This document shows positions 48,301-63,410 of a stretch of DNA of 64,000 nucleotides, piece after piece. Positions within the stretch are counted from its first letter, which is position 1. Each line of letters begins with the position of its first letter. Position numbers and translations under genes: made by a program. The stretch covers positions 34,610,399 through 34,674,398 of the forward strand of contig OZ026841.1 of the NCBI GenBank assembly GCA_964023205.1, read 5' to 3'. Source of the DNA: Lutraria lutraria (Eukaryota > Mollusca > Bivalvia > Venerida > Mactridae). A model generated the notes under the pieces. It was not told the origin of the DNA. It ran no database searches and saw only the letters and a list, made by a program, of their open reading frames with translations.

Positions 48301-51300
48301 AACCCCAATTTTGGCACAGTCCAGAAGGGGTCCGGATTTGTGGGGGCTTACTGTACACGGACATCATTATATCATAACATGTAACGTGTGTGTACTGGTA
48401 GAAGACGATTTTCTCTCGTTTGATGATACTCATCTTCCTATCAGTTGCGAAATACACCCGTATTTATTACAGTATATTATGTACAATGACTTTGCTGTGC
48501 GTGGTTCCCTTCTATAACTTACATGTTTTGTTTCAACAGGCATAAGTTAGTCTAGTCTGGACCGATTCTACGGGTGTTCATGATTGTGTTTTGAACATAA
48601 AGTAATTTCGACCAAAATACGGATAGAAATATTTTGTTTTACTGACGTGATTCTACTTGATTAACTAGATCATTAATCCCGAACACTGCAGTGATCTGTA
48701 AGTGAAGTTCTAATGCATGTTTTATAAATCTTTTAAATATACCAAATTGCTTGTTCCTTTAGGCGCGCTAGCACTTTAACAAGACTTATTTGTACGAAAG
48801 TCTTGGCTGCCGTGGCGTGGTTTCCAATATTTAAAAAATAGTTCGATTAAAACCTCTGATTCATATACAAGATAATTACGCGTACAAGGTAAAAATTCTT
48901 TCTAAATGAAAGACCTTTATTAGCGTCTGTATATATATAGCAATTAAATGTGCTTTGGTTACAATAGTTCCCAATACACACTTGATAATTACCTGTCATT
49001 AAATATATACCTGGTGTATCTAACAGACCGTACTGTGGATATTCAAGTAACGACTAAGATAACAATAGAAGACCTTCCTTTCTAAATATTTAATCTATAG
49101 GAATGTGTACAGTAACGTTTTTATAAGTGGTCTAAAACTGCTTCTGGTAATATATAGCCTTTGTAACTTAAATAAGAATTTGGTTCAATATTGACATTAC
49201 AGCTCGATTCAGTGGATTTTGCTGTTGTTAAGCAAGATAATTCGACATTATTCTTGCCGGCCTTAGTTTCACTATGTTGACACAATACATAACCAAAATA
49301 TAAGAGTATTAAACAATTTATGACTTAAGTTGGTACTACTGTTTGATTAGGGCCAACAGTTAGCTAGAAGCCAATGATACAATATTAATAAAAACGGTTC
49401 CATAATTTATTGATTGTTGAAGGAAATACTTGTAAACATGACCCCATATTAAGTCCGTATACTTATACTTTATTACTCCATAAATTACGAAATATTGATA
49501 TTAAAAAGTATTTGTATTACCGAATAAAGCAGATACAGTACTGTCAGCTATAGACAATACATTGTATTACAAACAAACATATATAGTCAAACTTTAGGGA
49601 AGACAAAACCTGGTCTTTATGGACAGGTGACCTTTATTCGGATGTCATTTTGTAAAAAAATCGAAGACAGTTTCTTAAAGAATGGTCTTTATTCATAGAT
49701 TATGCATTTATTACAAGGTAGCCGCTAACACAGATTTGGCTGCACGGACAAAATAGAATAATATCAATTAAATGTTTTTATACCCCTTCTCTTATTTCAA
49801 ATAGTTTTTACTGTTTCTTTATCCTGCCTGGCGTAAGGCATCAATCCACGCCTCACCCTATTTCCTGTGGTTTTCTAGACACAATACATGATTGGGAACA
49901 CTGAAAAAACGTCCCTGAGAATCTCGAAAGGCGTAACTGAGATTCGAACATACGATATTTCGTTCAGTAGTCCAGCGCGTTACCACTCGACCACCTGAAA
50001 CACTCTGTTAAGTTAAGTTCTTTTCCGCATAAGAAATATAAAGCTTGAAAATATAACTGTAGTGCGTTGGATGGTTGAAGTTCACGACGTAGAGTTTTTT
50101 ATGATTTAGAGTAAGACGGGTGTATCCAATGATCTTCACATTTTTAATTTCACTTATTTCAGTTTTTTATATGCTAGATAAAATTAGAATTTGTCTATTA
50201 TGCTGTAATACTATAATATCATGAACTGACGACGTCTTTACATCGACAACTCGACAATATCCACTAAGCTATACAAATAATTAATTCAAATTCCTCGGAA
50301 TTAAATAATAATTCTAGGGCCCCAGAAAAAATAAGGGCAAGTCGGGATATCAGAACAAACACTTATTACGCCTAATGCACTAGTTGAGATAAATAAACGA
50401 CAAAAATGAACACTTTATGTAGCAATATCGATGTGGCAAGTTGTGGCTGTTTCCGTCTCGGTGTTTGATTAGCAAGATCCGTGTTTGTCAGGAATTATTG
50501 TCATTTAAAGATCGCGTAAAATTATAACATTCAGTGTCAGTTATATAGGTCATATGTAGTAATTACATCGATCAGTTATTGTATTATTTAACATAAACCA
50601 GTGAAGTTTATTGTATGTTTATCTGATGTTTAATGGCCCATTCGACAGACACGGTCGTTTCAGGAGAGATAGCAGAGAAGGTACAGGAGAAATAGGCTTT
50701 TAAATCCCTATTATTCTATCGGGCCCGGTATAAAGCACCGTTACACGACTCACCCGGTTCATTGTAACTATCTAGACCTCAGTATTGGACTTGGTAGTGG
50801 TACCGATCCACGCTGATTTACCGAATGTATGTGTATGTGGATGCACCGTTATGTTGGTATATGCTAATGTACCGGAATGTACTGTTAAACCTGCGTGAGT
50901 GACCACTTCCCAATAAAGGCCACCCTGTGAATAAAGGCCATTCTTTTAAAAACTGTCATTGAATATTAAGATCAAATTGACATCTGAATAAAGGCCATCT
51001 GTCAATAAAACTCATCAAATATTTCCCTTTATTCACAGGTTTTACTGTATACGAATGTAATAAAACAAAGTATATTGAAGTACCGGATTGAGGTAAATGA
51101 ACGATGTGTAGTTACTTATAGTAAGGAGGTATAAAGATGTACCGAAATGTAGGTATATGTATAAAGTCCAAAGTGAATATAATGAAGGTACCATAAGCTA
51201 TAAAATATAGTGTACAGAAAGTACGGAATATTCTAATCAGGTCACCCTGGTGTTTCATTTATTTGTCGATGGTGTGTAAGGAAGATTTCTTAGTAGCTAC

Positions 51301-53306
51301 TCAACATAATTAATCTAAATGGACAATATGGTAAATTAGACTAATGCAATGTCGAAACTTTGTGAACACAATTAATTCCGTTTAAATGGTTTAAGATAAT
51401 CCCGTTTTTCAACATATACGGCAACCTGTTCATCTAACCAGTTTTCCTGGACTGTATATTAACCAGTACTACGTCACGTTTCAAGATGGATTCGACAACT
51501 TCTCTTCATATGGAAAAAAATCGACATTTCTGTCAAATTTTCTTGGAGGGGTATGAACTGTCGCGACCAAGATTCGAACTTGCCATAACCGGGTTCCACG
51601 TACAACGCTCTAACCACTAGACCTAGCCCGCTGTCATGGAAACAATGCGTTTAAGATCACACACGAGTGTCATGTGCTACAGATTATATCTGATACCATG
51701 TACATAGTGTTAATTAAATAGTTCGAATATTTACAATTTGCCTTGGACAAATATCTGTGACCGAAATAAAACTGTAATAACGGCGCCAGTCTAATTCACG
51801 AATTTAGTACTAAGTAATTGGAAACGATTAAAATTTACGTTTTGATAAACTATACTAATATTAACACGGATGGTTTTATACATTTATATTTTGTGGATAA
51901 TTTATCAAATATGATTTATACTGGCCTTTTTTTATCTCTCTATGCAATCTGATATACATGTATTAATTACCGAAGGCGGCCATTAATTTTAACCTGATAG
52001 TAACATCATATATTTAGCCTCTCGGTGAAGATTCAATTTAATTACATATTAAGTCTATTCCTAATAAAACCCTGAAAAAATAGAATTAAAGTCACCATAA
52101 GCTATCAATAACTTTAGAACTGATCAATGATTAAGGTATTATAGTTGGAGGGAGTATCGCTTATATCAAATAGTCTTAATACGTTATGTACATAGTAACA
52201 CTGGAATTTCAGCAATACCTTTAATTTATAAAACTAAAGAAAAGCTTAAGAGCATTTGGTTTCATTTTACCATGTCATAAACATGACATATTTATTTATA
52301 AATGTAATAAATAGTTTTTATACCTTTTTAACACGGCATTATAAAAAAAACATTTTAAGTAGAATTAACATGGAAGTCAAAAATATGGCTAATTCGGATT
52401 TCGAGGATTAAAAATGTACATGTATATTTAATCCACTTATTTGTAACTTTATTTGCTTGTAATGTATGATTATTATATATCATTGCTTCGTTTGTTTTTA
52501 ACGTGTTTTGTTACACCGAGAGTGTATAATTAAACGTGTAATCGACCATAACAGAAACTGGTTTAAATAATCAGACAGTAATTGTTACATTATAAAAGAG
52601 TAATAAATAAATCAGGCCACTGACTTAAACAGTTTCGTTTAACAGAAATAAATACATACTCCCCGGGATCTTTTTAAGTGCACTGACAAGGTACATTGGA
52701 TACATGTTATTTGATACTTAAGAAATTTGGCAACAATAACTAATCTAGCCAGTAAAATATTTACGCGTTTGTTGATTTCAATGGTTTGAATAAAACTTAC
52801 AAATTCGATTCTTTTTAAAGATAAAGGGGAGGTTTTCAAAAACAAACATGCCTTATCAGATTTGTTTATACCGCACATCAACTTGGGAAGGTACGTTCGA
52901 TTCTGATGTTAATCTAACGTATAACTAGTCCCAAACTAAATTTAACTACTGTTTTTTTTTAATGAATAAGTATATCCAATTTGTTTCTTTTTCAATCTTA
53001 CTGGTGCAGACATTGTAAGCGATTTTTCACCAAGCGATACACGCATGTTAAATACCTCATTGCTATATTGATCAAATATTTATCTCATTTTTATCGTATG
53101 CGTAAATTATACAACAATTATACAATGTGGTTGCAATCAATATACGTACTTGCATCTGCAAAATCCTTAGCTATATTTTTCTTCGGTCTACTTAAAGGAA
53201 TTCTATCTATCCAACTGTAGAGAGATTCGATTTCAACATCGTCAAAATATTCTTCCATGTCCACTTTAGTTACACCATTATCTCTTCTGGCAGTAATCGT
53301 CTCCAT
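33244..53306 (-). CDS. SPEF1: SPEF1/CLAMP-like calponin-homology microtubule protein (whole gene)
   Basis: Sperm flagellar protein 1 family. Members bind and bundle microtubules in motile cilia, flagella and polarised epithelia. I joined seven coding segments (53150-53306, 48049-48160, 46574-46800, 44929-44943, 41687-41828, 35354-35483, 33244-33366). Every junction has GT-AG sites and matching phase, giving 906 nt, 301 residues and a TAA stop. Residues about 22-125 form a calponin-homology domain with the family signatures LYSWIDRIPLSRPKKN, YFPKMVELHNY and LNRKVLRRLGLELSDEV. Residues about 126-217 are a basic, Ser/Pro-rich linker. Residues about 255-295 form a coiled coil with IRRLEHLIHLKDVRIDDL, matching the conserved C-terminus of the family. 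The start codon sits in a good context (AAAATGGAG). The length is somewhat greater than the roughly 236 residues I recall for mammalian SPEF1, mostly through the linker. Assignment is very likely; whether it is the single orthologue or a paralogue cannot be told. Confidence 0.93.
33448..33625 (+). mobile_element. 'gaataaaggcc' MITE, copy 2
   Basis: Contains 'aataaaggtcattcttttaa', 'gacctccgaataaaggccac' and 'tgtctttcccaa'. It begins 80 nt upstream (in gene sense) of the last SPEF1 exon, inside intron 6. Confidence 0.6.
34353..34565. repeat. Dispersed repeat fragment related to 23604
   Basis: Opens 'aaactagaaatgtgtccgta' like the element at 23604 and ends 'gcggggacataac', similar to its 'gggggcataa' end. 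SPEF1 intron 6. Confidence 0.5.
35354..35483 (-). CDS. SPEF1: SPEF1-like exon 6
   Basis: Acceptor CTCATTTTAG|GTCGTA completes the split Thr codon from exon 5; donor ATTCAG|GTATTG is in phase 0. It encodes a Pro-rich patch (YIPPKPFLPPVSDNVP) and the acidic start of the coiled coil (EEKDMECHAKEETIQ), which continues into exon 7. Confidence 0.9.
36136..36149 (-). promoter_or_regulatory. RFX-type X-box-like site in SPEF1 intron 5
   Basis: GTTGCCATGGTGAC differs from the palindromic X-box consensus GTTNCCATRGNAAC at one specified position. RFX factors switch on motile-cilia genes, and SPEF1 is such a gene. One match in 64 kb may arise by chance. Confidence 0.4.
36400..37165. repeat. 28-bp G-rich minisatellite with higher-order repeat (SPEF1 intron 5)
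   Basis: Unit 'gcagatatggtgttgggggc' + 'aaagtaat', about 20 good copies from 36420 to 37000, then decaying units to 37165. A block of eight units (one 27 bp, seven 28 bp; 223 bp) is duplicated: 36493-36693 repeats at 36716-36916. All three minus-strand frames stay open for about 700 nt because the unit is 3n+1 and lacks stops, so the long frames are not evidence for a protein. Confidence 0.93.
37166..41188. other. SPEF1 intron 5, rest
   Basis: AT-rich intronic sequence with one MITE at 38703. No further exon recognised on either strand. Confidence 0.45.
38703..38872 (-). mobile_element. 'gaataaaggcc' MITE, copy 3 (intron, sense to SPEF1)
   Basis: Reverse orientation: 'tgggaaagacaaaataaggc', 'ctttattgacag', 'gacctttattcacagg' and 'ctttattcggaggtgg'. 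AATAAA motifs therefore lie on the SPEF1 sense strand. Confidence 0.65.
41189..41520. mobile_element. 332-bp MITE with TTAA-like target site (SPEF1 intron 5)
   Basis: Ends AGGTCCATTAGCTTTTTGAA and TTCACAAAGCTAATGGGGCT are inverted with three mismatches. The flanks are TTAA and TTAT. It resembles the TTAA element at 7924 in its type of end. Confidence 0.6.
41687..41828 (-). CDS. SPEF1: SPEF1-like exon 5 (Ser/Pro/Lys-rich linker)
   Basis: Acceptor CTACATTCCAG|ACACACC and perfect donor AGAAC|GTAAGT. It encodes 47 residues of low-complexity linker (TPPGIKSPRGENMSRTISPN, later SEPASSPRKYNKGEIPHGH). The several SP dipeptides with nearby basic residues are possible proline-directed phosphosites, which is an inference. 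Confidence 0.88.
43636..43862. repeat. Minisatellite of about 34 bp with GC-box units (SPEF1 intron 4)
   Basis: Six or seven imperfect copies of 'agtgggcggagcatgcagta' + 'tgcctcaaccacgt'. Several units hold GGGCGG. Confidence 0.8.
44929..44943 (-). CDS. SPEF1: SPEF1-like 15-nt microexon
   Basis: The 15-nt segment GCAGAAGTAATCCTG lies between an AG acceptor (CATATTGTAG) and a strong donor (G|GTAAGG). It fits phase 1 on both sides and adds five residues (S-R-S-N-P) to the linker. Skipping it also keeps the frame (Asn replaces the junction residue), so it may be alternatively used. Found by inspection only; no transcript evidence. Confidence 0.62.
46574..46800 (-). CDS. SPEF1: SPEF1-like exon 3 (end of CH domain)
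   Basis: Acceptor CTATTACAG|AAAGG and a perfect donor CCTA|GTAAGT (phase 1). It encodes RKVLRRLGLELSDEVLG, a helix ending the CH domain (IERVLMLLRIQIDAELEKT), and an Arg-rich linker (TWRRRELYYMEPDPVLRLRL). Confidence 0.93.
48049..48160 (-). CDS. SPEF1: SPEF1-like exon 2
   Basis: Acceptor CACCATTTCAG|TTCTTTG and donor AACAG|GTATGT. It enters in phase 1 and leaves in phase 2. It encodes the conserved CH-domain stretch AEIVRHYFPKMVELHNY followed by TKQRLENWFLLNR. It is too short to stand out as an open frame on its own and was found by family resemblance. Confidence 0.92.
48205..48358. mobile_element. MITE with AGTAAACCCC / GGGGCTTACT ends (SPEF1 intron 1)
   Basis: Begins 'agtaaacccctgaaaactgg' and ends 'ttgtgggggcttactgta'. 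The interior consists of repeated 'ccggantt' blocks. TA flanks and the CAGT-type end suggest a Tc1/mariner or pogo relative. Confidence 0.55.
49585..49735 (-). mobile_element. 'gaataaaggcc' MITE, copy 4 (SPEF1 intron 1)
   Basis: Reverse orientation with 'gacctttattcggatgtcat' and 'gaatggtctttattcatag'. Confidence 0.6.
49820..50005 (-). mobile_element. tRNA-derived SINE, family 2, copy B (SPEF1 intron 1)
   Basis: The minus-strand head 'ggtggtcgagtggtaacgcg' has a box-B-like 'gttcgaatctcag'. It shares head and layout with 27450-27700. A partial relative of the body lies at about 50690-50800. Confidence 0.5.
50884..51053 (+). mobile_element. 'gaataaaggcc' MITE, copy 5 (SPEF1 intron 1)
   Basis: The most complete copy. 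Outer ends TACTGTTAAACCTG and CAGGTTTTACTGTA; inner 'ccaataaaggccaccctgtg' and 'gaataaaggccattctttta'. TA flanks fit a Tc1/mariner-type MITE. Confidence 0.7.
51425..51640 (-). mobile_element. tRNA-derived SINE, family 1, copy C (SPEF1 intron 1)
   Basis: 'gttttcctggactgtatatt', 'catatggaaaaaaatcgac', 'gtcaaattttcttgg' and, on the minus strand, 'gttagagcgttg' with 'aagttcgaatcttgg'. The box A and box B are well kept. Confidence 0.6.
51700..53149. other. SPEF1 intron 1, remainder
   Basis: AT-rich, no recognisable exon. Two short frames at 52639-52881 and 52981-53220 have no family motif; the second overlaps exon 1 on the opposite strand. Confidence 0.45.
53150..53306 (-). CDS. SPEF1: SPEF1-like exon 1 (start codon, CH domain N-terminus)
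   Basis: Codons 1-52 plus one base. It encodes an acidic leader and then SLYSWIDRIPLSRPKKNIAKDFADA, which opens the calponin-homology domain. The donor is GATGCAA|GTACGT (phase 1). Reading past it gives non-family sequence and then a stop. ATG is the first in frame and lies in an AAAATGG context. Confidence 0.92.
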
Positions 53307-56120
53307 TTTAGACGATTTTGATTTAAAATAACCTTATAAAATACAGCATGCAATATCAATATGACTTCATATCCATGTCACAGTTCACACGTTGTTGTAT
53401 ACATTTATCATATAGAGCGATAATATTCAATAGCCAATTGTGATACTACCCAACTCTCACCGGATATTAGAATTGTTGTATGTGGTTACCAAGAGTACTT
53501 ATAGCAATTAAGCAATCATTCTTGAATGGTAGCTGAAACGAATCATATTGGGACGAAAATCGTAAACACCTATTCTATAAACCGATTAATGTAGATCCAT
53601 TGACAATCAAATGTATGAATGATCTTAAGAAACCAACTGTTTATTTGTGTATTGGATAAATTGTAGCGATATTTTGGCATATACTTACATTTTTACCAAA
53701 TTAAACTTAATATGTGTTTATGTTCGTCTGCTTATCTATGTGTAAATATGGTCCCATTTGGCCGTTACATGCATGCATAGAGAGTCGTCTGCATTATGAA
53801 GCAACAATCAAATTAATGTTTCTAATTTCAAAATATCATATTTACAGTTTATATAATGTATGAAACATATGTTACAAATGCATAATTTTCTAAATTAAAG
53901 ACAGAATGATACATTATTGTGTATATTATTTGGTTACAATCATGATCAAGAAATTAAATTTGGCTTGAAATAAGAATCTATTTGCATGCATAAGTCTCTA
54001 GTTAGTGAGTTTACTTTACGCGTTAAATGAGGTAAAAGGTTACAGTGCAATATAAATGTATCTCCAACATTAATTAATTGATAGTAATTTTGTTTTGCTT
54101 TGTTGATGATTGAACGAAATACAAACAGTCATGTATGAATGAATGGAAGAAAAAGAAGAAATGAACGAATGAATTGATGAATGAACTGATTAAAGATGGA
54201 AGGAGGGGGGGGGATGAAAGAAGGAAACAATGAGAACAAGAAGGAAGGAAAGAAAGAAGGAAGGGAAGAAAAAGGAAAGAAGGACAAATGGAAGGAAAGA
54301 AGACAGGAAGGAAGGAAGTTTAGTAAGAAAGAAAGAAAGAAGGAAGGAAGGAAGGAAGGAAGGAAGGAAGGAAGGAAGGAAGGAAGGAAGGAAGGAAGGA
54401 AGGAAGGAAGGAAGGAAGGAAGGAAGGAAGGAAGGAAGGAAGGAAGGAAGGAAGGAAGGAAGGAAGGAAGGAAGGAAGGAAGGAAGGAAGGAAGGAAGGA
54501 AGGAAGGTGGAAAGAGGGAGAAAAGAAAAGAATAAAGAGATGAAAAATTGAAGGATTAATGAAGGAAGTAAGGTAATAAAGAAAGAACGAAGGATGGAAG
54601 AAGGGAAGAAAGGTACGAATGAAGGAAGTTAGAAGGGAAAGAAAGAAGTGAGGAAGTAAGGAGAGGAAGAAGGAAAAAGGAAGGAAATAAGTGAGGACAG
54701 AAGGAAGGACCGAAAGAAGAAATGAATAGGGAAGGAAGGGGTGAAAGAAGGAAAGGAAGGAATTAAGGATGGGAAGAGGGAAGGAAAGAAAGAAGGAAAG
54801 AAGAAAAAAGGAGTATGGAAGGAAAGAAGGAATGGATGAAGGTTTAATGAAGGAAGAATGAATAAATGGATGAATACATTATATACGAATATTGTCCTGT
54901 GATTGTTTCTTTACTGATGTGAACATCCCCGACTAGCTCACATGTAATTATCAATTTTCTAGTATAGATAATTTAAAGATCAAGTTTCACATTTCCCCAT
55001 GATAGTCAAACATGACGCCGCTGATGTGTGATTAATTTACATGTACATGTTTTTGATAAAGCTATCGATGTATTTATACATTATTTCTTCAACGTCAAAA
55101 AAAAACGTCAAACAAGATTAAATAGATATTCAGAATCAACTGTGCACATGTCAAACTGTAGATGAAGTTAATCCAAGCATGAGGCAGGTAAATCGTACAT
55201 ATATATGTTCAAGTAAAAAATCTCTATTCTACTACTGTAAGTCAAGGGAGACAAATCGTACACAACCAGTCTAAAAATAGACATTACGGTATTGATCTAT
55301 ATTTTACAAGTGGTTGTGCAAGAACAGACTTGGTATTAATGTTAAGGTAAAACTCCGAACATAACCGAATGTTATATTATAAAAATACCCAGTGCAAATA
55401 TAAATAATCCCTGAAGATTTTTATAGAAATAACAGGTTACTGGGTAGTGACTGTCGTCGAACGTTACTGGATATTATACACAACTAACGTATGTACTTAA
55501 AAGTATTAAGCACGTTTACAATCTTATCTGACATCCTTCTCAAGTTAGCGATATTAGATACAGCTACTTTCGATTTCAAAGTTATACATTATGTCGTGGT
55601 AAAATTAATTAATGACTTCATACCTGTTTCACGAACCAAATTACTCACGCACGTACTATTTAGTGATCTTTCTAAAAATTGATGCATGTATAATGATAGC
55701 AAAATTTGGTATCATAAAATGATCAACTTTCGGTTTGAAAACTTAAGTAGGCCATATATTCGCTTATTATCAAAACGTTTATAGTGACCTGTACGTAATT
55801 GCATGAATGCACAAGATTGTTGTATACCTGTGTACAGTTATAATAAAGTTAAATTTCAATGGAAAATTTAATTGTTTGAATGAATATACGTTTTTTATAT
55901 GACATCATTATGAGTCATTGAATTTGATTTTGTATGGAAGTAACGCCAGTATGGGTTCTTATAGCTAACCTTTCCCGTCCCTATTTTGATATTATACTCA
56001 TCTATAAAAATAAGTAGATTTATGCTGCTATAATTGTAGAAAAGTTATATTAAGTGTATTAAAACTAATATCCGTATTGGTTCCTCAGATAACTGTAGCT
56101 GTAATTCATCCCACGATAAA
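53307..56120. promoter_or_regulatory. Divergent spacer between SPEF1 and Deltex genes
   Basis: The two start codons point away from each other across 2.8 kb, so both promoters must lie here or start in upstream non-coding exons. A half X-box (GGTTACC) lies near 53485. No clear TATA box or CpG island was seen. The purine tract at 54193-54840 fills the middle. Confidence 0.5.
54193..54840 (+). repeat. GGAA-rich purine tract with pure (GGAA)n core
   Basis: About 650 nt almost wholly purine on the plus strand. The core 54342-54508 is about 42 uninterrupted GGAA units. It lies between the divergent SPEF1 and Deltex genes. Open frames across it (RKEGRKEG) are composition artefacts. Confidence 0.95.
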
Positions 56121-60044
<3,924 letters not shown>

Positions 60045-60415
60045 GAAGCCATATATCAAACACTTATTGAATGTACTGCGGTGCTATCACTTAGTGAAAA
60101 GTTTTGCATTTGAATGGCATGCATGAGTTATGTGACAGACGCAAACGAATTTATGCACGAACCATTTTCATCAACATGTACTTTGAAATCAACTTAAGTC
60201 TTTCTAATCACATTTTTTACAGTGAATTGTTAATACCTGTGTAATCTATAACACTGGCTCATCATCTATTATTAATATACACCATAATGGTTGTTTATGT
60301 TTTAAATCGAAGTTGTTTTCACCTTACACATGATTTACTTGACATTTATATAGTAGTGGATCGACATGTAAGCAATTGTGAAAAGTGACAGCTACAATCA
60401 AGTCACTTTTCCTAT

Positions 60416-60600
60416 ACAATCAAATTTGTGAATGTGGCCACCTCCTTATAAAACATACATATGTGAATAAAGGCCATTCTTTTGATGAATGGCATTCACT
60501 ATTAAGAACAAAATGACGTCCGAATAAAGGCCACCAGTCAATAAAGGCCGTATTTTGTCTTTTCCCAAGTGTGACCTATTCACAAGTTGGATTGTTCATG
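60416..60600 (+). mobile_element. 'gaataaaggcc' MITE, copy 6 (Deltex 3' flank)
   Basis: 'gtgaataaaggccattcttt', 'gacgtccgaataaaggccac' and 'caataaaggccg'. It places three AATAAA hexamers on the Deltex sense strand 430-500 nt after the stop, and could supply its polyadenylation signal. Confidence 0.65.
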
Positions 60601-60799
60601 TATTGTTGTATATGTATTTCAAGCAACATGGTATGGACAAATATGCATGCGTGAAGCATAAAATTAGCTGTACCATGAAATACATTATCAGTAACTTCTG
60701 TTTTAACTGCAATCATGGAACTATAAACATTAAATCAGGACTATTAGTGTACGGTGGGATTAACGTCGTTTTTCAACATTTTCCCCCAAGTTATATACG

Positions 60800-60965
60800 G
60801 CGATCAGTACACCAGTAACCAGTAATTACTTACCCTTCCACAAGGACCCGGCGTGTTCTCCACTTCTCTAGAGGAAAATCAACATTTTTGTCACATTTTC
60901 ATGGAAGGTACGATCTGTCGAGATCGAGATTCGAGCCTCAGGACTACTAACACTTCAGACAGTCC
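60800..60965 (-). mobile_element. tRNA-derived SINE, family 1, copy D
   Basis: 'ccagtaattacttacccttc', 'agaggaaaatcaacatttt', 'gtcacattttcatggaagg' and 'gagattcgagcctca' match the layout of copies A-C. Confidence 0.5.
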
Positions 60966-61353
60966 TTATTGCTGGCGTAATGATTTTTTAACAGGGTTGC
61001 TTGCAACCTTGTTCTTGGTTACTAACAGTTTTCGACGCTCACAGAATCAAAATCTGTAGCAGAATCTAAAAATAGATTTCATGGCTTCCCCTATCACAAC
61101 CAATGAAGAAGTTCATCAACAAACGCCAAAAGAATAGTTCCAAGGAGAAGACGGTAATCGGTCATATCTGGTTCACACTATTCATATAAAACGACTTTGG
61201 TGTAAAGATTATAATGTAATATATGTTGCTTAGTTAGTGGAATCAAATGAAATACTTTAAAACAAAAGTCGAACATGATGAGATTACTGCGGAGCTGAAC
61301 TATTGACAGCTGCTTTGTATTTATATTAAAAACGAACTTCCTTACAGCATGGA

Positions 61354-61425
61354 GATTTGTGGACCAGCGGTAAGGATGCTCGCTTACGGAGTGAGATCTC
61401 CTAGGTTTGGTACTCGGTAGTAGCA
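61354..61425 (+). pseudogene. tRNA-Arg(ACG)-like sequence, probably a SINE head
   Basis: 'ccagcggtaaggatgctcgc' resembles a D arm, CTCGC-TTACGGA-GTGAG is a good anticodon stem-loop with ACG, and 'ggtttggtactc' is a decayed box B. No matching acceptor stem was found. Confidence 0.35.
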
Positions 61426-61429
61426 TAAT

Positions 61430-63410
61430 TTGTTTTTATTTATATGAACTTTTTTTTCAAATAATTAGCTAAGATATCAAAGAGAAAGTATACACGTAGT
61501 TGTGTTAAAAAAATGTATTTCAATAAAATAAAAAACAAATCTACATGAAAAGTCCAAATCATAATTATATGCAGTTTTCATGAAAATTGATAAAAACAAT
61601 ATCAATAATCAACAAACTGCCTAAAACATGTAAATACATTACTATTATTTTCAGTGATAATAATAAACCAATGCCACGGTCGTGGCTGTGTGTGTGGCAC
61701 TTTGTTGCTGATAATACAACTGTCTAACCTCAGGATCAAACCTTGTTCTTCCAGCGCTATCAGCGTTTTGATCTAGTGATGTTTAAAGTATACTTTCGTG
61801 TCAAACAAGAAAACAAACTATGAAACACAAAATACAAAGTTACAGACGCAGTTATCGCCCTTGCACAATGCTGAGACAGAGACACAGATAACGTTTGTGT
61901 CTCTGGTTTTAACAATAAGCTTATTTGATCATTTTATGAATAATTCAATCAGTTAATTGATACGATATTCTAGTTGCGAGGACAATGCATGTCAAGCTAA
62001 GTAAGTGATTGAACGTTTATCCGATAGACTCAGACAAGTTGATATTAATGTGACAATACCGGCGTGATTGTTTTAACGCTGACTGGATTATTTCAGCGAG
62101 TTCACAAATCTATAATTCAAGTTAGTTGATCTTGTCAACCCTTCTGATAGATATGCAATTAAGTTATCATGACGAATTAACCGGATAAATGGCAAGAGAC
62201 GACACGTTGGCATTGACGAGAATCTAAAATAAGCATGCCACATTGTATATGAGTACATAAGGCTTTTATCTATTCAGTACACCTATGTAATACACTGCAA
62301 TACGAAATATGAGACAAAATGAATAAAGGGAATACTCATTATACATGAAACTAGTTGCCCATCAAGTGGCTTTTCTACAAACCGTGCCAAGTCGTTGCCT
62401 TCCCGGAGACATTTTATTTTGTCCTCCTTTTTGTATATTCTTATACGTTGGATTGGATTCGGGTTTTGGGGAAGGTAGTATTTCGGGAAAGGTTTGTTTT
62501 TTTATATGTTCCTTCTTCGTAATCACTTACTTACCTGTGCACTATCAAAGCCGTAATATTTTGAAATCAGAGCCTAAGAATGAGAAAGACAGAAAATATT
62601 TTAGGGTAACAAAAAAATGGCACCACAAACAAGCGAGGCTGAGATAGTACAAAGTCTGGAATTACACATATGTTGTATTAGAATACTTGTCACCTATGTA
62701 AATGAGAAACCTTACAGACTGCTAGCCAGTCGTTAATTACTAAGTACTCAATTTTTCAAAATAGAAGATCTCCGACATCCATTAAGGAGATAAACGAGAG
62801 ACTAAAGCTCGTGTGGAACTTGTTTGTAAAAATGATAAACAAATTCTAGTTAAACATGAGATATGTTTCGTAGACACATATATCTTTAATAATATCAAAG
62901 CACTTCATGAACTTCAAACACGTACTGATGACATTCATTTCAGACATTGGTAACAACAGAGCCTCCATACAATCATTAGATACAACATTTCTTTATTTGT
63001 CTGAGAAAGTGTCCCCTAACACGTAGTAAGTTCTAACCTCTCTCTCTCGTTTCCTCGAGAGATAATCTAAGTTTGAGAACTGTGTAAATAACATCCCTGT
63101 AGATTTCTAGTAGAGAATTTCCAAGATTTAAACATGATTTTGAATGATAATTGTATTACCTACACGTTGAGTTTCGTGCCAAAAAACATTTTCTGGTTGA
63201 AGATATCTTTAGCCCAGCTTAGTTTGTACTCCATTCTGAAATACCAAAATTGTTATATTTTTTACAACATACTGTTGTAAATATTGCATTGTTAATAACA
63301 TTGGGTCACGATCTAAACGAATTGTATGTTGGTATAAATCTTTATCCTAGAGAGACACAAAAGTATTATTTCTTCTATAGATACGTCCATAGATCCTCTT
63401 ATTCTGTGGC
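61430..63410. other. Intergenic, nothing firm seen
   Basis: A 100-codon plus frame at 62345-62647 opens with Met-Lys and has hydrophobic stretches, but no family motif or splice context. It is left uncalled. Confidence 0.4.

Noticed and set aside
54196..54543. Open frames of RKEG repeats on the plus strand
   Set aside because: A (GGAA)n tract is stop-free in every frame; no start context, no domain.
62345..62647. 100-codon plus frame with hydrophobic stretches
   Set aside because: AT-rich composition, no signal-peptide logic, no homologous motif.
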